Of a stretch of 64,000 bases of DNA, positions 9,897-19,509 are shown one piece after another. Origin of the DNA: Agaricicola taiwanensis. GTDB lineage: Bacteria > Pseudomonadota > Alphaproteobacteria > Rhizobiales > Methylopilaceae. Location of the stretch: contig NZ_BMCP01000002.1 in the NCBI RefSeq assembly GCF_014635245.1, forward strand, positions 744,001 to 808,000, read 5' to 3'. The notes below the pieces were generated by a model. It saw only the letters and a list, made by a program, of their open reading frames with translations, was not told the origin of the DNA and searched no databases. Every line of letters starts with the position of its first letter. Within the stretch, counting starts at the first letter, position 1. Both the position numbers and the translations under genes were made by a program.

Positions 9897-10982
9897 ATGG
9901 GCGATCCTCAATTTTTCGATTCTGTCGCGCCCCTGTCTCTGGCGGATATTGCAGCGCTCACAGGAGCGGAGCTTCGCGGCCCCGCCGAGCGCCTCGTCGA
10001 CGGTATTGCGCCGCTGGGCCAGGCAAGCTCCCGCGATCTAGCCTTTCTTGATAATCCCGCTTATCTCGACACCTTTAAAACCGCCTCCGCGGGCGCTTGC
10101 CTGGTGGCGCCGAAGTTCGCGGCGCACGCCCCGAAGGATTTAGCGCTGCTGATCGCGCCGCAGCCTTATCATGCCTTCGCGCAAGTGGCGGCGCGCATGT
10201 TTCCCGCTGCCATGCGGCCGCAGCCGGTATTTGGAGAGAATGGAATTGCGCCCGGCGCCATCATTCATCCCAATGCCCACCTGGAGCCTGATGTCCACAT
10301 TGACCCAGGTGCTGTCATCGGTCCCGGTGCCGAGATCGGATCCGGGACGGTCATCTGCGCCAATGCCGTGGTCGGTCCCAATGTCCGCATCGGCCGCAAC
10401 TGCGCCATCGGACCGTCCGCATCCATCGTGCACAGCCTGATCGGCAATCGCGTCATTGTTCATGGCGGCTGCCGTCTCGGTCAGGACGGCTTCGGCTTCG
10501 CGCTGGGGCCGGGCGGACATCGCAAGGTGCCCCAGGTTGGCCGCGTTGTCGTTCAGGACGATGTCGAGATCGGCGCCGGCACTTGCATCGACCGCGGTGC
10601 CAACAGGGACACGATCGTGGGCGAGGGCACCAAGATCGATAATCTCGTCCAGATTGGTCACAACGTCGTCATCGGACGGCATTGTGTTATCGTCGCGCAG
10701 ACGGGCTTGTCGGGTAGTTCCACATTGGACGATTTTGTGGTGCTGGGGGGACAGGTGGGCGTGGTCGGTCATGTCCGCATCGGCATGGGCGCCCAGATCG
10801 CCGGCTCCAGCAATGTTCGCGAGGACGTTCCCGCAGGTGCACGCTGGGGCGGGACGCCGGCAAAACCCTATCGCGAATGGTTCCGAGAATTGACAACGTT
10901 GAAGCGTTTGGCCGAAAAGCCCGAAAGCGCGTCGCACACGCGCAAAACCAGGGCCGAGGGCGGGGGAGAAAGCAATGACTGA
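9897..10982 (+). CDS. lpxD: UDP-3-O-(3-hydroxyacyl)glucosamine N-acyltransferase
   Basis: Third step of lipid A synthesis: adds an N-linked 3-hydroxyacyl chain from acyl-ACP. After an N-terminal uridine-binding domain (about residues 1-110) comes a long left-handed beta-helix of hexapeptide repeats such as [13 protein letters not shown], including the region [14 protein letters not shown] that carries the catalytic histidine. The length of 361 is typical. No strong ribosome-binding site precedes the ATG. The 3' end overlaps fabZ by eight bases. This begins the lpxD-fabZ-lpxA-lpxI-lpxB lipid A operon. Confidence 0.95.
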   Translation: MGDPQFFDSVAPLSLADIAALTGAELRGPAERLVDGIAPLGQASSRDLAFLDNPAYLDTFKTASAGACLVAPKFAAHAPKDLALLIAPQPYHAFAQVAARMFPAAMRPQPVFGENGIAPGAIIHPNAHLEPDVHIDPGAVIGPGAEIGSGTVICANAVVGPNVRIGRNCAIGPSASIVHSLIGNRVIVHGGCRLGQDGFGFALGPGGHRKVPQVGRVVVQDDVEIGAGTCIDRGANRDTIVGEGTKIDNLVQIGHNVVIGRHCVIVAQTGLSGSSTLDDFVVLGGQVGVVGHVRIGMGAQIAGSSNVREDVPAGARWGGTPAKPYREWFRELTTLKRLAEKPESASHTRKTRAEGGGESND

Positions 10983-11439
10983 CGGTGCCACCGATAGGCT
11001 CGAAACCCTCGACGTCATCAAGGTGCTGGAGTTCCTTCCCCACCGCTATCCCTTCCTGATGGTCGACAAGATCACCGAGATCCGTGGCGATGATTACGGC
11101 ATCGGCATCAAGAACGTGACGTTCAATGAACCGCAGTTCCAGGGCCATTTTCCGGGGGCGCCTGTATTTCCGGGCGTTCTGCTGATCGAGGGAATGGCAC
11201 AGACCGCCGGCGCGCTGTGTGTCAACAACCGCAAGGAGACGGCGGCTCCGAAGCTGGTTTATTTCATGACCATCGACAAAGCCAAGTTCCGCAAACCTGT
11301 TGTTCCCGGGGACACGGTCGAGTTCCACATGACCAAGCTCAAGCAGCGATTGAACATGTGGTGGTTCCGAGGGGAAGCCAAGGTTGATGGAACCATCGTC
11401 GCTGAGGCGGAAGTCTCCGCGATGCTGTTGGATCGGTAG
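10975..11439 (+). CDS. fabZ: 3-hydroxyacyl-[acyl-carrier-protein] dehydratase
   Basis: Dehydrates 3-hydroxyacyl-ACP in fatty acid elongation, competing with LpxA and LpxD for the same acyl-ACP pool, which explains its place in the lipid A operon. Hot-dog fold signatures are present: [13 protein letters not shown] with the catalytic histidine near the N-terminus, then [19 protein letters not shown] with the active-site glutamate. The 154-residue length is normal. A purine-rich GGGGGAGAAA precedes the ATG. Start overlaps lpxD by eight bases. Confidence 0.96.
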   Translation: MTDGATDRLETLDVIKVLEFLPHRYPFLMVDKITEIRGDDYGIGIKNVTFNEPQFQGHFPGAPVFPGVLLIEGMAQTAGALCVNNRKETAAPKLVYFMTIDKAKFRKPVVPGDTVEFHMTKLKQRLNMWWFRGEAKVDGTIVAEAEVSAMLLDR

Positions 11440-11444
11440 ATCAG

Positions 11445-12251
11445 ATGTCGAGAATTCATCACACGGCGATCATCGAGCCCGGCGCACAACTCGGCGCTGA
11501 TGTCGAGATCGGTGCATTCTGCGTGGTGGGACCGGAAGTCGTTCTCGGCGACGGAAGCATTTTGCATTCACACGTCTCCGTCGCGGGCAATACCACCATC
11601 GGCGCGCACGCCCGCATTTTCCCCTTTGCCTCGGTCGGGAATGCTCCCCAAGACCTGAAATACAAGGGCGAGAAGACCCGACTTGAAATCGGCGACCATG
11701 TCACCATCCGGGAGAACGTCACTATCAATCCCGGCACCGAGGGCGGCGGCGGGGTGACGCGGCTTGGAGATCATGTCTCGCTGCTGGCGGGTGCGCATAT
11801 CGCCCACGATTGCATGGTGGGCAACCACGTCGTGCTGGTGAACGGCGCGATGGTCGCCGGCCATTGCGTGATCGGCGAACACGCTATCATCGGCGGCGGG
11901 TCCGGCCTCCACCAGTTCGTCCGAATTGGGGCGCATGCCTTTGCCGGCGGTATGAGCGCGATCGCAGCCGATGTCATTCCCTACGGCATGGTGCTGGGCA
12001 ATCGGGCTAAACTGACTGGTCTCAACATCGTCGGCCTGAAGCGCCGTGGGTTTTCCCGTGAAGCCATTCACGGGCTTCGCCAGGCCTATCGGTTGCTCTT
12101 CGCCAACGAGGGCACACTGAAGGAGCGGGCAGAGGACGTGGCGAAGAGCTATGCCGGGCAGCCGCTGGTCGAGGAAATTCTTGATTTCATCAATGCCGGT
12201 CGCGACCGCCAGCTCTGCATGCCATCAAACAACGCCGACATGGCGGATTGA
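11445..12251 (+). CDS. lpxA: UDP-N-acetylglucosamine O-acyltransferase
   Basis: First step of lipid A synthesis, transferring a 3-hydroxyacyl chain from ACP to UDP-GlcNAc. Hexapeptide repeats form a left-handed beta-helix from the N-terminus (HTAIIEPGAQLGADVEIG), and the segment AHIAHDCMVGNHV contains the conserved catalytic histidine region. The C-terminal helical part has INAGRDRQLCMP-like residues. The length of 268 is typical. The gene starts five bases after fabZ and ends three bases before lpxI. Confidence 0.96.
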   Translation: MSRIHHTAIIEPGAQLGADVEIGAFCVVGPEVVLGDGSILHSHVSVAGNTTIGAHARIFPFASVGNAPQDLKYKGEKTRLEIGDHVTIRENVTINPGTEGGGGVTRLGDHVSLLAGAHIAHDCMVGNHVVLVNGAMVAGHCVIGEHAIIGGGSGLHQFVRIGAHAFAGGMSAIAADVIPYGMVLGNRAKLTGLNIVGLKRRGFSREAIHGLRQAYRLLFANEGTLKERAEDVAKSYAGQPLVEEILDFINAGRDRQLCMPSNNADMAD

Positions 12252-12254
12252 CCC

Positions 12255-13115
12255 ATGCCGGCCGGACCGCTGGCTATCGTCGCGGGGGCGGGCCGCTTTC
12301 CCCTTGAAGTGGCAGAGGCTGCCACGGCAAACGGGTACCATGTCCGCCTTGTCGGCATCGCGGGGTCAGCGGACCCGGAGATCGAGCGTTTCCCGCATGT
12401 CTGGGTGAAGCTCGGAGAGCTCGGCAAGCTGTACAAGCAGCTTCACGCCTGGGAGTGTCAGGATCTCGTCATCGTCGGCGCGGTCACCCGTCCCCACATG
12501 AGCGAGATCAAATTCGATATCGGCGCCCTGTCCAGTCTGCCGGATCTGACACGGCTTCTGAAGGGCGGCGACGACGGTGTTCTTGGCGGGATCGTGAGCT
12601 TCCTGGAGGCTCGGGGCTATCGGGTGCATGGCATTCTTGATGTCGCGCCCGACCTCGCCGCGCGGGAGGGACGCCTTGGCGCCGTCCCCGTGGACGCCAG
12701 CGCCGAGCGATTGATTACCTATGGCGCCGATCTTCTGACAGCCCTTGCCCCTTTTGATGTGGGGCAGGGTGCCGTGGTCATGGACGGGCGCGCGATCGCC
12801 GTGGAAGGCATTGAGGGAACGGACGCCATGCTCGAGCGGGTCGCGGCGTTGCGGGCGTCCGGCCGGCTGCGTGTCAAGGGCCGCATCGGCGTTCTGGTCA
12901 AAGCGCCGAAGCGGGGCCAGAACATGAAGGTCGATCTGCCGACGATCGGCGTCCGAACCATCGAGAAAGCGCTTGAAGCCCAGCTTGCGGGAATCGCCAT
13001 TGCCGCCCAGGGCGTGCTGATCGCCGACCGGGCATCAACGGTGCGCGCCGCCGACGAGGGTGGCCTGTTCCTTTATGGCATGCCCTCAAAGGCTCGTGGC
13101 CTTGATCGGAGCTGA
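12255..13115 (+). CDS. lpxI: UDP-2,3-diacylglucosamine pyrophosphatase LpxI
   Basis: Hydrolyses UDP-2,3-diacylglucosamine to lipid X, the job done by LpxH in E. coli; LpxI replaces LpxH in many alphaproteobacteria. The 286-residue sequence begins AGPLAIVAGAGRFPLEVAEA and contains LGKLYKQLHAWECQDLVIVG and KAPKRGQNMKVDLPTIGVRT, which I recognise as the LpxI (DUF1009) family. No calcineurin-like phosphoesterase motifs of LpxH are seen. Its position between lpxA and lpxB, three bases from each, matches the missing step in the pathway. Confidence 0.93.
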   Translation: MPAGPLAIVAGAGRFPLEVAEAATANGYHVRLVGIAGSADPEIERFPHVWVKLGELGKLYKQLHAWECQDLVIVGAVTRPHMSEIKFDIGALSSLPDLTRLLKGGDDGVLGGIVSFLEARGYRVHGILDVAPDLAAREGRLGAVPVDASAERLITYGADLLTALAPFDVGQGAVVMDGRAIAVEGIEGTDAMLERVAALRASGRLRVKGRIGVLVKAPKRGQNMKVDLPTIGVRTIEKALEAQLAGIAIAAQGVLIADRASTVRAADEGGLFLYGMPSKARGLDRS

Positions 13116-13118
13116 GCG

Positions 13119-14273
13119 ATGACAGGGCTGAAAATCGCAATCGTCGTCGGCGAGGAATCGGGAGATCAGCTCGGTTTCAAGCTCATGCACGCCTTGAAAG
13201 CCAGTGCTGGAACCGACGTTGCCTTCAGCGGGGTAGGCGGTCGGCGCATGACCGAAGAAGGGATGGAAAGCCTCTTTCCCTTGCACGATGTTGCCGTCAT
13301 GGGCGTCACCGCCGTAATTGGGCGTCTTCCAACCATTATCCGGCGCGTCCATGGCGCGGTCGACGCCATTGTGCGGGAAGATCCGGATATCCTTGTGATC
13401 ATCGACAGTCCTGATTTCACCCATGCCGTCGCAAAACGCGTGCGCCGCCGGCTGCCGGACCTGCCGATCGTTGATTATGTCTCGCCCTCGGTCTGGGCCT
13501 GGCGATCAGGACGCGCCAGGAAGATGCGAGCCTATGTCGACCATATCCTGGCGCTCCTGCCGTTCGAGCCTGAGGTCCATCGCAAGCTCGGGGGTCCGCC
13601 TTGCACCTATGTCGGACACCCTCTGACCGAGCGGCTCGATGCTCTCACGCCCAACCAGGCGGAACTTGCCGAGCGCAATGCTTCGGATGGGCCGCTTCTG
13701 GTGCTTCCAGGCAGCCGCCGCTCGGTCGCCGAGCGTATGCTGCCGGTCTTTCGCGCCACGATCCAGCGGATCGCCGGCACGCGGGAGATCATCATGCCGA
13801 CGGTTCCCGCGTTGCAGGACTGGCTGCGGGACGAGGTCGCCGGTTGGGATCAGCCGGTTCGTCTCGTGCTGGGAGACGATGAGAAATTCGCGGAGTTCCG
13901 CCGAGCTCGGGCGGCGCTGGTCTGTTCGGGAACGTCCTCGCTGGAGCTGGCGCTGGCTGGTGTGCCCATGATCGTGGGTTACCGCGTACCGCCCTTCGAG
14001 TCGCTCTTTGTGCCGCTCGTGCGCGTGCCCTCGATTGTCCTGCCCAATCTGATCCTGGGCGAAAACGCGATACCGGAATTCCTGCACGGCCCGTGTCGGC
14101 CGGAAATCCTGGCGCCCGCCCTGACCCAGATCATCGCCGAGACACCGAAACGGCAGCATCAGGTGGAGGCCTTTAAGACGCTTCGGCTGAAGATGGAAAC
14201 TGGTGACGAAACGCCGTCGCAGCGATCGGCTCGGATCGTGCTTGAAGTACTGCATGAAAAAACGGGGCGCTGA
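13119..14273 (+). CDS. lpxB: Lipid-A-disaccharide synthase
   Basis: Glycosyltransferase (family GT19) that joins lipid X and UDP-diacylglucosamine to give the lipid A disaccharide. Family segments seen are VGEESGDQLG at the N-terminus, YVSPSVWAWRSGRARKM in the middle, LPGSRRSVAERMLPVF, and CSGTSSLELALAGVPMIVGYR in the nucleotide-binding C-terminal half. The length of 384 is typical. It ends the lipid A operon, and its TGA stop forms the three-base loop of a terminator hairpin shared with gltA on the opposite strand. Confidence 0.95.
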   Translation: MTGLKIAIVVGEESGDQLGFKLMHALKASAGTDVAFSGVGGRRMTEEGMESLFPLHDVAVMGVTAVIGRLPTIIRRVHGAVDAIVREDPDILVIIDSPDFTHAVAKRVRRRLPDLPIVDYVSPSVWAWRSGRARKMRAYVDHILALLPFEPEVHRKLGGPPCTYVGHPLTERLDALTPNQAELAERNASDGPLLVLPGSRRSVAERMLPVFRATIQRIAGTREIIMPTVPALQDWLRDEVAGWDQPVRLVLGDDEKFAEFRRARAALVCSGTSSLELALAGVPMIVGYRVPPFESLFVPLVRVPSIVLPNLILGENAIPEFLHGPCRPEILAPALTQIIAETPKRQHQVEAFKTLRLKMETGDETPSQRSARIVLEVLHEKTGR

Positions 14274-14290
14274 GCGCCCCGTTCTCATTT
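14257..14290. terminator. Bidirectional terminator between lpxB and gltA, loop is the lpxB stop codon
   Basis: Perfect 10-bp stem AACGGGGCGC (14261-14270) and GCGCCCCGTT (14274-14283) with the loop TGA, which is the lpxB stop codon. Reading the minus strand, the stem is followed by a run of six T (complement of 14257-14262), giving a classic terminator for gltA. Reading the plus strand the tail is only CTCATTT, so it is weaker for lpxB. Confidence 0.82.
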
Positions 14291-14305
14291 ATCCGAAATT
14301 CAAGC

Positions 14306-15598
14306 TCAGCGGCGCTGAGCGATGCTCACGTAGTCGCGCTTGGCGTGACCGGTGTAGAGCTGACGAGGGCGGCCGATGCGCTGGCTCGGATCCTCGATCA
14401 TTTCCTTCCACTGCGCGATCCAGCCCACGGTGCGGGCAAGCGCAAAGAGGGCCGTGAACATCGAGGTGGGGAAGCCCATCGCCTTGAGGGTGATGCCCGA
14501 ATAAAAATCGATATTCGGATAGAGCTTCTTCTCGATGAAGTACTCGTCCTTGAGCGCGAAACGCTCGAGTTCGATAGCAACATCGAGAAGCGGATCGTCC
14601 TTGATCCCCATCTCGCTCAAGACCTCATGGCAGGTTTTCTGCATGATCTTGGCGCGCGGGTCGTAGTTCTTGTAGACACGGTGTCCGAAGCCCATCAGGC
14701 GGAACGGATCGTTTTTGTCCTTGGCCTTGGCCACATATTCCGGAATGCGGTCAGGCGTGCCGATCTCCTGCAGCATCTGCAGGGCCGCCTCGTTGGCACC
14801 GCCATGCGCGGGCCCCCAGAGACAGGCGATGCCGGCGGCGATGCAGGCGAAGGGATTGGCGCCAGAGGAGCCTGCGAGACGCACGGTCGAGGTCGATGCG
14901 TTCTGCTCATGATCGGCGTGCAGGATGAAGATGCGGTCCAGTGCCCGGGCAAGCACCGGGTTCGGCTTGAACTCCTCGCAGGGCACGGCGAAACACATGT
15001 GCAGGAAGTTCGCCGCATAATCGAGGTCATTGCGAGGATAAACGAAGGGCTGGCCGATCGAATATTTATACGCCATGGCGGCGAGCGTCGGCACCTTCGC
15101 AATCATGCGAATGGAGGCGATCTCACGGGCCATGGGATCAGTGATATCGGTCGAGTCGTGATAGAAGGCCGAGAGGGCGCCGACGCAGCCGACGATCACC
15201 GCCATGGGATGCGCGTCACGGCGGAAGCCGGTGAAGAAGCGCGTCATCTGCTCGTGCACCATCGTGTGGCGCGTGACGCGGTAGTCGAAGTCAGCCTTCT
15301 GTGCCGGCGTCGGCAGATCGCCGTAGAGCAGAAGGTAGCAGGTCTCGAGGAAATCACCGTGCTCGGCGAGCTGTTCGATGGGATAGCCGCGGTAGTTCAG
15401 GATGCCGGCATCGCCGTCAATATAGGTGATCTTGGATTCGCAGCTGGCGGTCGACGTGAAGCCCGGATCATAGGTAAACATGCCCGTGTCGCCATAGAGC
15501 GACGAGATATCGACAACATCGGGACCAACAGATCCCTTACGAATGTCGAATTCGAATGATTTGTTGTCGACGATAAGTGTGCCTTTATTATCAGTCAT
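14306..15598 (-). CDS. gltA: Citrate synthase (type I)
   Basis: Condenses acetyl-CoA and oxaloacetate at the entry of the TCA cycle. The 430-residue protein has the hexameric type I layout. Catalytic residues are in [20 protein letters not shown] and [12 protein letters not shown] (the two histidines), and [13 protein letters not shown] leads into the region of the active-site aspartate. The N-terminus carries the beta-rich extension typical of type I enzymes. It is oriented against lpxB, with which it shares a bidirectional terminator, and lies downstream of gltX. Confidence 0.97.
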   Translation of the reverse strand: MTDNKGTLIVDNKSFEFDIRKGSVGPDVVDISSLYGDTGMFTYDPGFTSTASCESKITYIDGDAGILNYRGYPIEQLAEHGDFLETCYLLLYGDLPTPAQKADFDYRVTRHTMVHEQMTRFFTGFRRDAHPMAVIVGCVGALSAFYHDSTDITDPMAREIASIRMIAKVPTLAAMAYKYSIGQPFVYPRNDLDYAANFLHMCFAVPCEEFKPNPVLARALDRIFILHADHEQNASTSTVRLAGSSGANPFACIAAGIACLWGPAHGGANEAALQMLQEIGTPDRIPEYVAKAKDKNDPFRLMGFGHRVYKNYDPRAKIMQKTCHEVLSEMGIKDDPLLDVAIELERFALKDEYFIEKKLYPNIDFYSGITLKAMGFPTSMFTALFALARTVGWIAQWKEMIEDPSQRIGRPRQLYTGHAKRDYVSIAQRR

Positions 15599-15741
15599 GG
15601 TTCAGAAACCCCATGTTGGAAGTTCCCGCTGGGGCTGCGGCAAGAACAGGCGCCTGTGGTCACAAGGCGCCCAACCCCGGGGAAAGTAGGTAGGACTGGC
15701 GTATCTGAAACGGTAGAGCACCGCAAGACGAAGTGCGGATG
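15599..15741 (-). promoter_or_regulatory. gltX-gltA intergenic region with leader hairpin
   Basis: The 143-base gap upstream of gltA contains an inverted repeat GGCGCCT (15649-15655) and AGGCGCC (15665-15671) that would form a 7-bp hairpin about 50 bases before the gltA start. No confident promoter was found. The plus strand of the same gap carries a degenerate tRNA-like stretch, described separately. Confidence 0.4.
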
Positions 15742-15764
15742 TCAGGCGTTCAAATCCGCAAGTC
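15694..15764 (+). other. Degenerate tRNA-like sequence overlapping the gltX 3' end
   Basis: Plus-strand segment with a D-arm-like GGTAGAGCA (15712-15720), an arm CCGCA/TGCGG (15721-15725 and 15734-15738) with an 8-base loop lacking the usual U33, and a T-loop-like GTTCAAATCC (15748-15757). The ends GACTGGC (15694-15700) and GCAAGTC (15758-15764) pair at six of seven positions, but this uses bases also needed for a T stem. The T-loop part codes for the last residues of gltX on the other strand. It cannot be a normal tRNA; it could be a relic or chance. Confidence 0.2.
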
Positions 15765-17205
15765 GCGCAAGGCTTTCATCGCGCCCCAGTGCCTCCAGCA
15801 CATCAAAGATCGGCGGCGAAACGGCCCGCCCGGTCAAGGCGGCACGCAGAGGTTGAGCGACCTGGCCGAGCTTCACGCCTTTGCGCTCGGCGAAAGCGCG
15901 CACTTCACGTTCCACCGATGCTGCGGAAAAGTTCGGTAGAGCAACCAGATTGGCGCCGAGTTCGGCCATGAGCGCTCGTGCCTCCGGCGTCAGCATGCCG
16001 CTGGCTTTTTCATCGAACGACAGGGGACGCGGTGTGAAAAGGAACTCCATGCTCTCCAGCAATTCGACCAAGGTCTTGGCGCGCTCCTTCAATGCCGGCA
16101 GAAGTCGCTCGAAGACCGGCCACAGACCTGCGTCGAGCCGGGCTTCGGCGTCCGCACCGCCTGGAAGATAGGGCAGGGCCTTCCGGAATTCCGCGAGGAG
16201 ATCCGCGTTGTCCATCGACCGCATGTATTGGCCGTTGACGTTCTCCAGCTTGGCGAAGTCAAACCGCGCGGCTGACTTACCGATGCCATCCAGCTCGAAC
16301 AGTGAGATCATCTCGTCGGTGGAGAAGATTTCCTTGTCACCGGCGCTCCAGCCAAGGCGCACGAGATAGTTTCGCAGCGCCTGGGGCAGATACCCCATCG
16401 CACGGTAAGCCTCGACGCCTAGAGCGCCGTGACGCTTGGAGAGCTTGGCCCCGTCGGGTCCGTGGATCAGAGGAATATGCGCCATCTCAGGCACGGGCCA
16501 GTCCAACGCCGCATAGATCTGCATTTGCCGGGCCGCGTTGGTCAGATGATCTACCCCGCGGATGACATGCGTGACGCCCATGTCGTGATCGTCGACAACG
16601 ACCGCCAGCATATAGGTCGGGGTGCCATCGGAACGCAGCAGCACAAGATCGTCGAGATCGGCATTTGGAAAGACGACGTGCCCCTGCACGGCGTCTTCCA
16701 CCGTGGTTTCGCCCTCGCGCGGCGCCTTCAGGCGGATGGCGGGTGCGCGGCCTGCCGGTGCTTCGGACGGATCACGATCCCGCCAGCGACCGTCATAGCG
16801 CGGGGGACGACCTTCAGCCTGCGCCTGCTGGCGCATTTGATCGAGTTCCTCCGGTGTCGCATAGCAGCGATAAGCGCGACCTGCCGACAGCATCTCCTCC
16901 ACCACGGCGCGATGGCGCTCGGCTCGAGAGAACTGGAACACGGGCTCGTCATCCCACTTGAGGCCGAGCCAATCCAGCCCGTCCATGATCGCGGCAATGG
17001 CCTCCTCCGTGGACCGCGCGCGATCGGTATCCTCAATGCGCAGCAGCATCTTGCCGCCCTTGGCCTTGGCGAACAGCCAGTTGAACAGCGCCGTGCGGGC
17101 ACCACCGATATGGAGGAAGCCAGTGGGCGAGGGGGCAAAACGAGTAACGACGGTTTCAGACATAGAACTTGAGACCACTTCAGATTTTCGGCTGCTGACG
17201 CACAT
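15742..17205 (-). CDS. gltX: Glutamyl-tRNA synthetase
   Basis: Class I aminoacyl-tRNA synthetase that charges tRNA-Glu (and, in many alphaproteobacteria, tRNA-Gln as a first step of transamidation). The HIGH-type motif is in [19 protein letters not shown] and the KMSKS-type motif is KLSKRHG. A C-terminal helical anticodon-binding part ends in LARLADLNA. The ATG at 17205 has a perfect AGGAGG (17217-17212) six bases upstream, so I annotate 487 residues; homologues usually begin near the internal MSETVVTRF (ATG at 17163), which has no ribosome-binding site. It is divergent from comEC and followed by gltA. Confidence 0.93.
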   Translation of the reverse strand: MCVSSRKSEVVSSSMSETVVTRFAPSPTGFLHIGGARTALFNWLFAKAKGGKMLLRIEDTDRARSTEEAIAAIMDGLDWLGLKWDDEPVFQFSRAERHRAVVEEMLSAGRAYRCYATPEELDQMRQQAQAEGRPPRYDGRWRDRDPSEAPAGRAPAIRLKAPREGETTVEDAVQGHVVFPNADLDDLVLLRSDGTPTYMLAVVVDDHDMGVTHVIRGVDHLTNAARQMQIYAALDWPVPEMAHIPLIHGPDGAKLSKRHGALGVEAYRAMGYLPQALRNYLVRLGWSAGDKEIFSTDEMISLFELDGIGKSAARFDFAKLENVNGQYMRSMDNADLLAEFRKALPYLPGGADAEARLDAGLWPVFERLLPALKERAKTLVELLESMEFLFTPRPLSFDEKASGMLTPEARALMAELGANLVALPNFSAASVEREVRAFAERKGVKLGQVAQPLRAALTGRAVSPPIFDVLEALGRDESLARLADLNA

Positions 17206-17208
17206 GCG

Positions 17209-19509
17209 GTGCCTCCTGTATCATGGCCCGCGACGGGGAGAAACGGGGGACAAGCGCTGTCAATCGAACGGCCTGCATCACAATCACGGGCGAAAGCGCT
17301 GGCGGCGGCGGCAACGCGCCGCCGGTTTGCCGCTCGTGTGCGGCCGTGGCCGCGTTTTGCCGATCTTCTGGCTGAGGAACGTGAGTGGGGACGTCTGTTT
17401 CTCTGGCTCCCGGTGCTGTTCGGCTGCGGCGTGCTGCTCTTCTTCGGCGCCGGCCAAAATCCCAACGGGTTCCTGTCAGCCACCTTGAGCGGCATGTTGG
17501 CGGCGGCAGCCTTTCTCGCCCGGCGGCGTGAGTTTTCCGGCCCGGTTCTGATCGGGGCCGCCTTGATTGCGTTCGGCTTCACCAGCGCTGCGATCCGGAC
17601 GGAAAACGTCAAAGCGCCAATTCTGGAGCGACCGGCGAGGGCAACCGTCACGGGCCTCGTGGAGCACGTCGAGCCACGGGCCCGCGGATACAGGATACTG
17701 ATTGCGGTTGAGCGCTTCGACAGCCGCGCCCGCGTCTCCGCTCCTGTCAAACTGCGTGCCATCGTCAGCCGCAAAGGATCGGAGCCGCCTGTCGGGGCAC
17801 GGATCGCTGTCGATGGCCTCTGGCGGCCTCCGCCTGGAGCGGTGCGGCCGGGCGGCTATGACTGGAGCAGAGATGCCTTCTTCCTGAGGATCGGTGCCGT
17901 GGGTCTCACCGAAGGGCCGCCGCGCATCGTCGACAGAGCAGCTGCACTTCCCCTGGGTCTTGCTTTTGACAAGGCCGTGACGGAAACGCGAGGTGCCATT
18001 GCAGAGCGCATCAAGGCCGCTGTCTCGGGCGCCGCCGGAGCCATCGCGGTCTCGCTCGTGGTGGGAGAACGAGGCGCTATTCCTGAAAGCATCAACGAGG
18101 ACATGCGTGTCGCCGGCCTCTCCCATGTCCTCTCTATCTCCGGGCTGCATATGGCGCTCTTTGCCGGTGCTGTTTTCTGGGCGCTGAGGCTGTCACTGGT
18201 GCTCTGGACGCCGATCCCGCTGCGCCACCCCATCAAGAAGTGGGCCGCCGTTGCCGCCATTTTCGCTGCCTATGGCTATCTGCTGCTGGCGGGTGCCGAG
18301 ATCGCGGCGCAACGGTCGTTCCTGATGGCGGCGATCGCCTTTCTCGCGATCGTGCTTGATCGCGCGGCCATCTCGCTGAGATCCGTTGCTCTTGCGGCCT
18401 TGGCTCTGATGATACTGATGCCGGAGGTTCTGCTCTCCATCAGCTTCCAGATGTCCTTTGCCGCCGTGCTTGCGCTCGTCGCCCTCTACGATCACTGGAA
18501 GCATCGCCATCACCAGCGTGAAGAACGCCGCGAGCGGTCGGGGGTCACGCGTTATCTGGTGCTGGCGCTCGCAACGACCGCGGTGACGACGCTCGTCGCA
18601 GGATTGGCAACCGCGCCCTTCGGGGCCTTCTATTTCCAGCGCAGCGGCATCTATTCCTTGCTGGCAAACCTCGCAGCCTTGCCGATCGTCAGCATTCTCA
18701 TCATGCCGTTCGCGGTGATCGGCCTTGCCCTCACGCCCTTCAGGCTCGATGCCCCGGCGTGGCAGATCATGGGCTGGGGTGTTGATGGCATGATCAAGGT
18801 GGCCGATGTCGTGGCGGGATTGCCCGGCGCCGCGGTTCATACCTCTGCCTTCGGCAGCATTCCCTTCCTGCTGATGATCGCCGCCCTGATCTGGCTGTGC
18901 CTGTGGAGGACCCTGCTGCGCTGGCTGGCCGCTCTTCCGCTCGTGGCGGCCTTCGTCGCGCTGACGTTCAGCACCAAGCCCGACATCTATATCGAACCGG
19001 AGGGACGGGCGATGGCCGTTCGCCATCCCGATGGTGACCTGCGCATCACCGGCATCCGCTTTGCCCGTTTCGCTGGGGAAAGCTGGCTTGCCGCTGATGG
19101 CGACGCGCGCAAAATCTCAGATCGCCATATCACCTCGGATGTCTCATGCGATCGAACCGCTTGCCGGCTCACGCTTCCTGATGGCCGTGCGGCGGTGCTG
19201 GCCTGGACCTATCAGGCGCTGAAGACCGATTGCGCCAGGGCGGACCTCATTGTGACACGGCTGGTCGCGCCGCCGGAATGCCGCGCGATGACCACGGTCA
19301 TCGATGCGCGGGATCTGGCATCACGCGGCGCCATTGCGCTCACCTTGGATGATGGAAAGTTTCTGCTGCGATCGGCGCGGGAGCCCCATGAAGAGCGTTA
19401 CTGGTTCAACCGTCCCCGCGTCCGTAGCCCCTTGTTTGTGGAACCGCAGGAGGATGACACACGCGTAGAGGGCGGCTCCCAGGACCCCTATGACGGGATC
19501 GCTCAATAA
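17209..19509 (+). CDS. comEC: ComEC/Rec2-family DNA-uptake channel protein
   Basis: Polytopic inner-membrane protein related to the channel that passes single-stranded DNA during natural transformation. An N-terminal membrane segment ([17 protein letters not shown]) precedes a DUF4131-type domain, and the Competence domain has [19 protein letters not shown]. The C-terminal soluble part, from about residue 585, has no HxHxDH motif, so the metallo-beta-lactamase domain is degenerate or absent. The start is uncertain: GTG at 17209 has no ribosome-binding site, whereas an in-frame CTG at 17257 lies six bases after GGGGGA (17245-17250). Its 3' end overlaps lexA by seven bases, tail to tail. Actual competence is not implied. 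Confidence 0.85.
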   Translation: MPPVSWPATGRNGGQALSIERPASQSRAKALAAAATRRRFAARVRPWPRFADLLAEEREWGRLFLWLPVLFGCGVLLFFGAGQNPNGFLSATLSGMLAAAAFLARRREFSGPVLIGAALIAFGFTSAAIRTENVKAPILERPARATVTGLVEHVEPRARGYRILIAVERFDSRARVSAPVKLRAIVSRKGSEPPVGARIAVDGLWRPPPGAVRPGGYDWSRDAFFLRIGAVGLTEGPPRIVDRAAALPLGLAFDKAVTETRGAIAERIKAAVSGAAGAIAVSLVVGERGAIPESINEDMRVAGLSHVLSISGLHMALFAGAVFWALRLSLVLWTPIPLRHPIKKWAAVAAIFAAYGYLLLAGAEIAAQRSFLMAAIAFLAIVLDRAAISLRSVALAALALMILMPEVLLSISFQMSFAAVLALVALYDHWKHRHHQREERRERSGVTRYLVLALATTAVTTLVAGLATAPFGAFYFQRSGIYSLLANLAALPIVSILIMPFAVIGLALTPFRLDAPAWQIMGWGVDGMIKVADVVAGLPGAAVHTSAFGSIPFLLMIAALIWLCLWRTLLRWLAALPLVAAFVALTFSTKPDIYIEPEGRAMAVRHPDGDLRITGIRFARFAGESWLAADGDARKISDRHITSDVSCDRTACRLTLPDGRAAVLAWTYQALKTDCARADLIVTRLVAPPECRAMTTVIDARDLASRGAIALTLDDGKFLLRSAREPHEERYWFNRPRVRSPLFVEPQEDDTRVEGGSQDPYDGIAQ

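Noticed and set aside
10813-10831. Second SOS box in lpxD (GTTC...GTTC)
   Set aside because: The spacer is eight bases, not seven, and it lies inside coding sequence with no SOS gene downstream.
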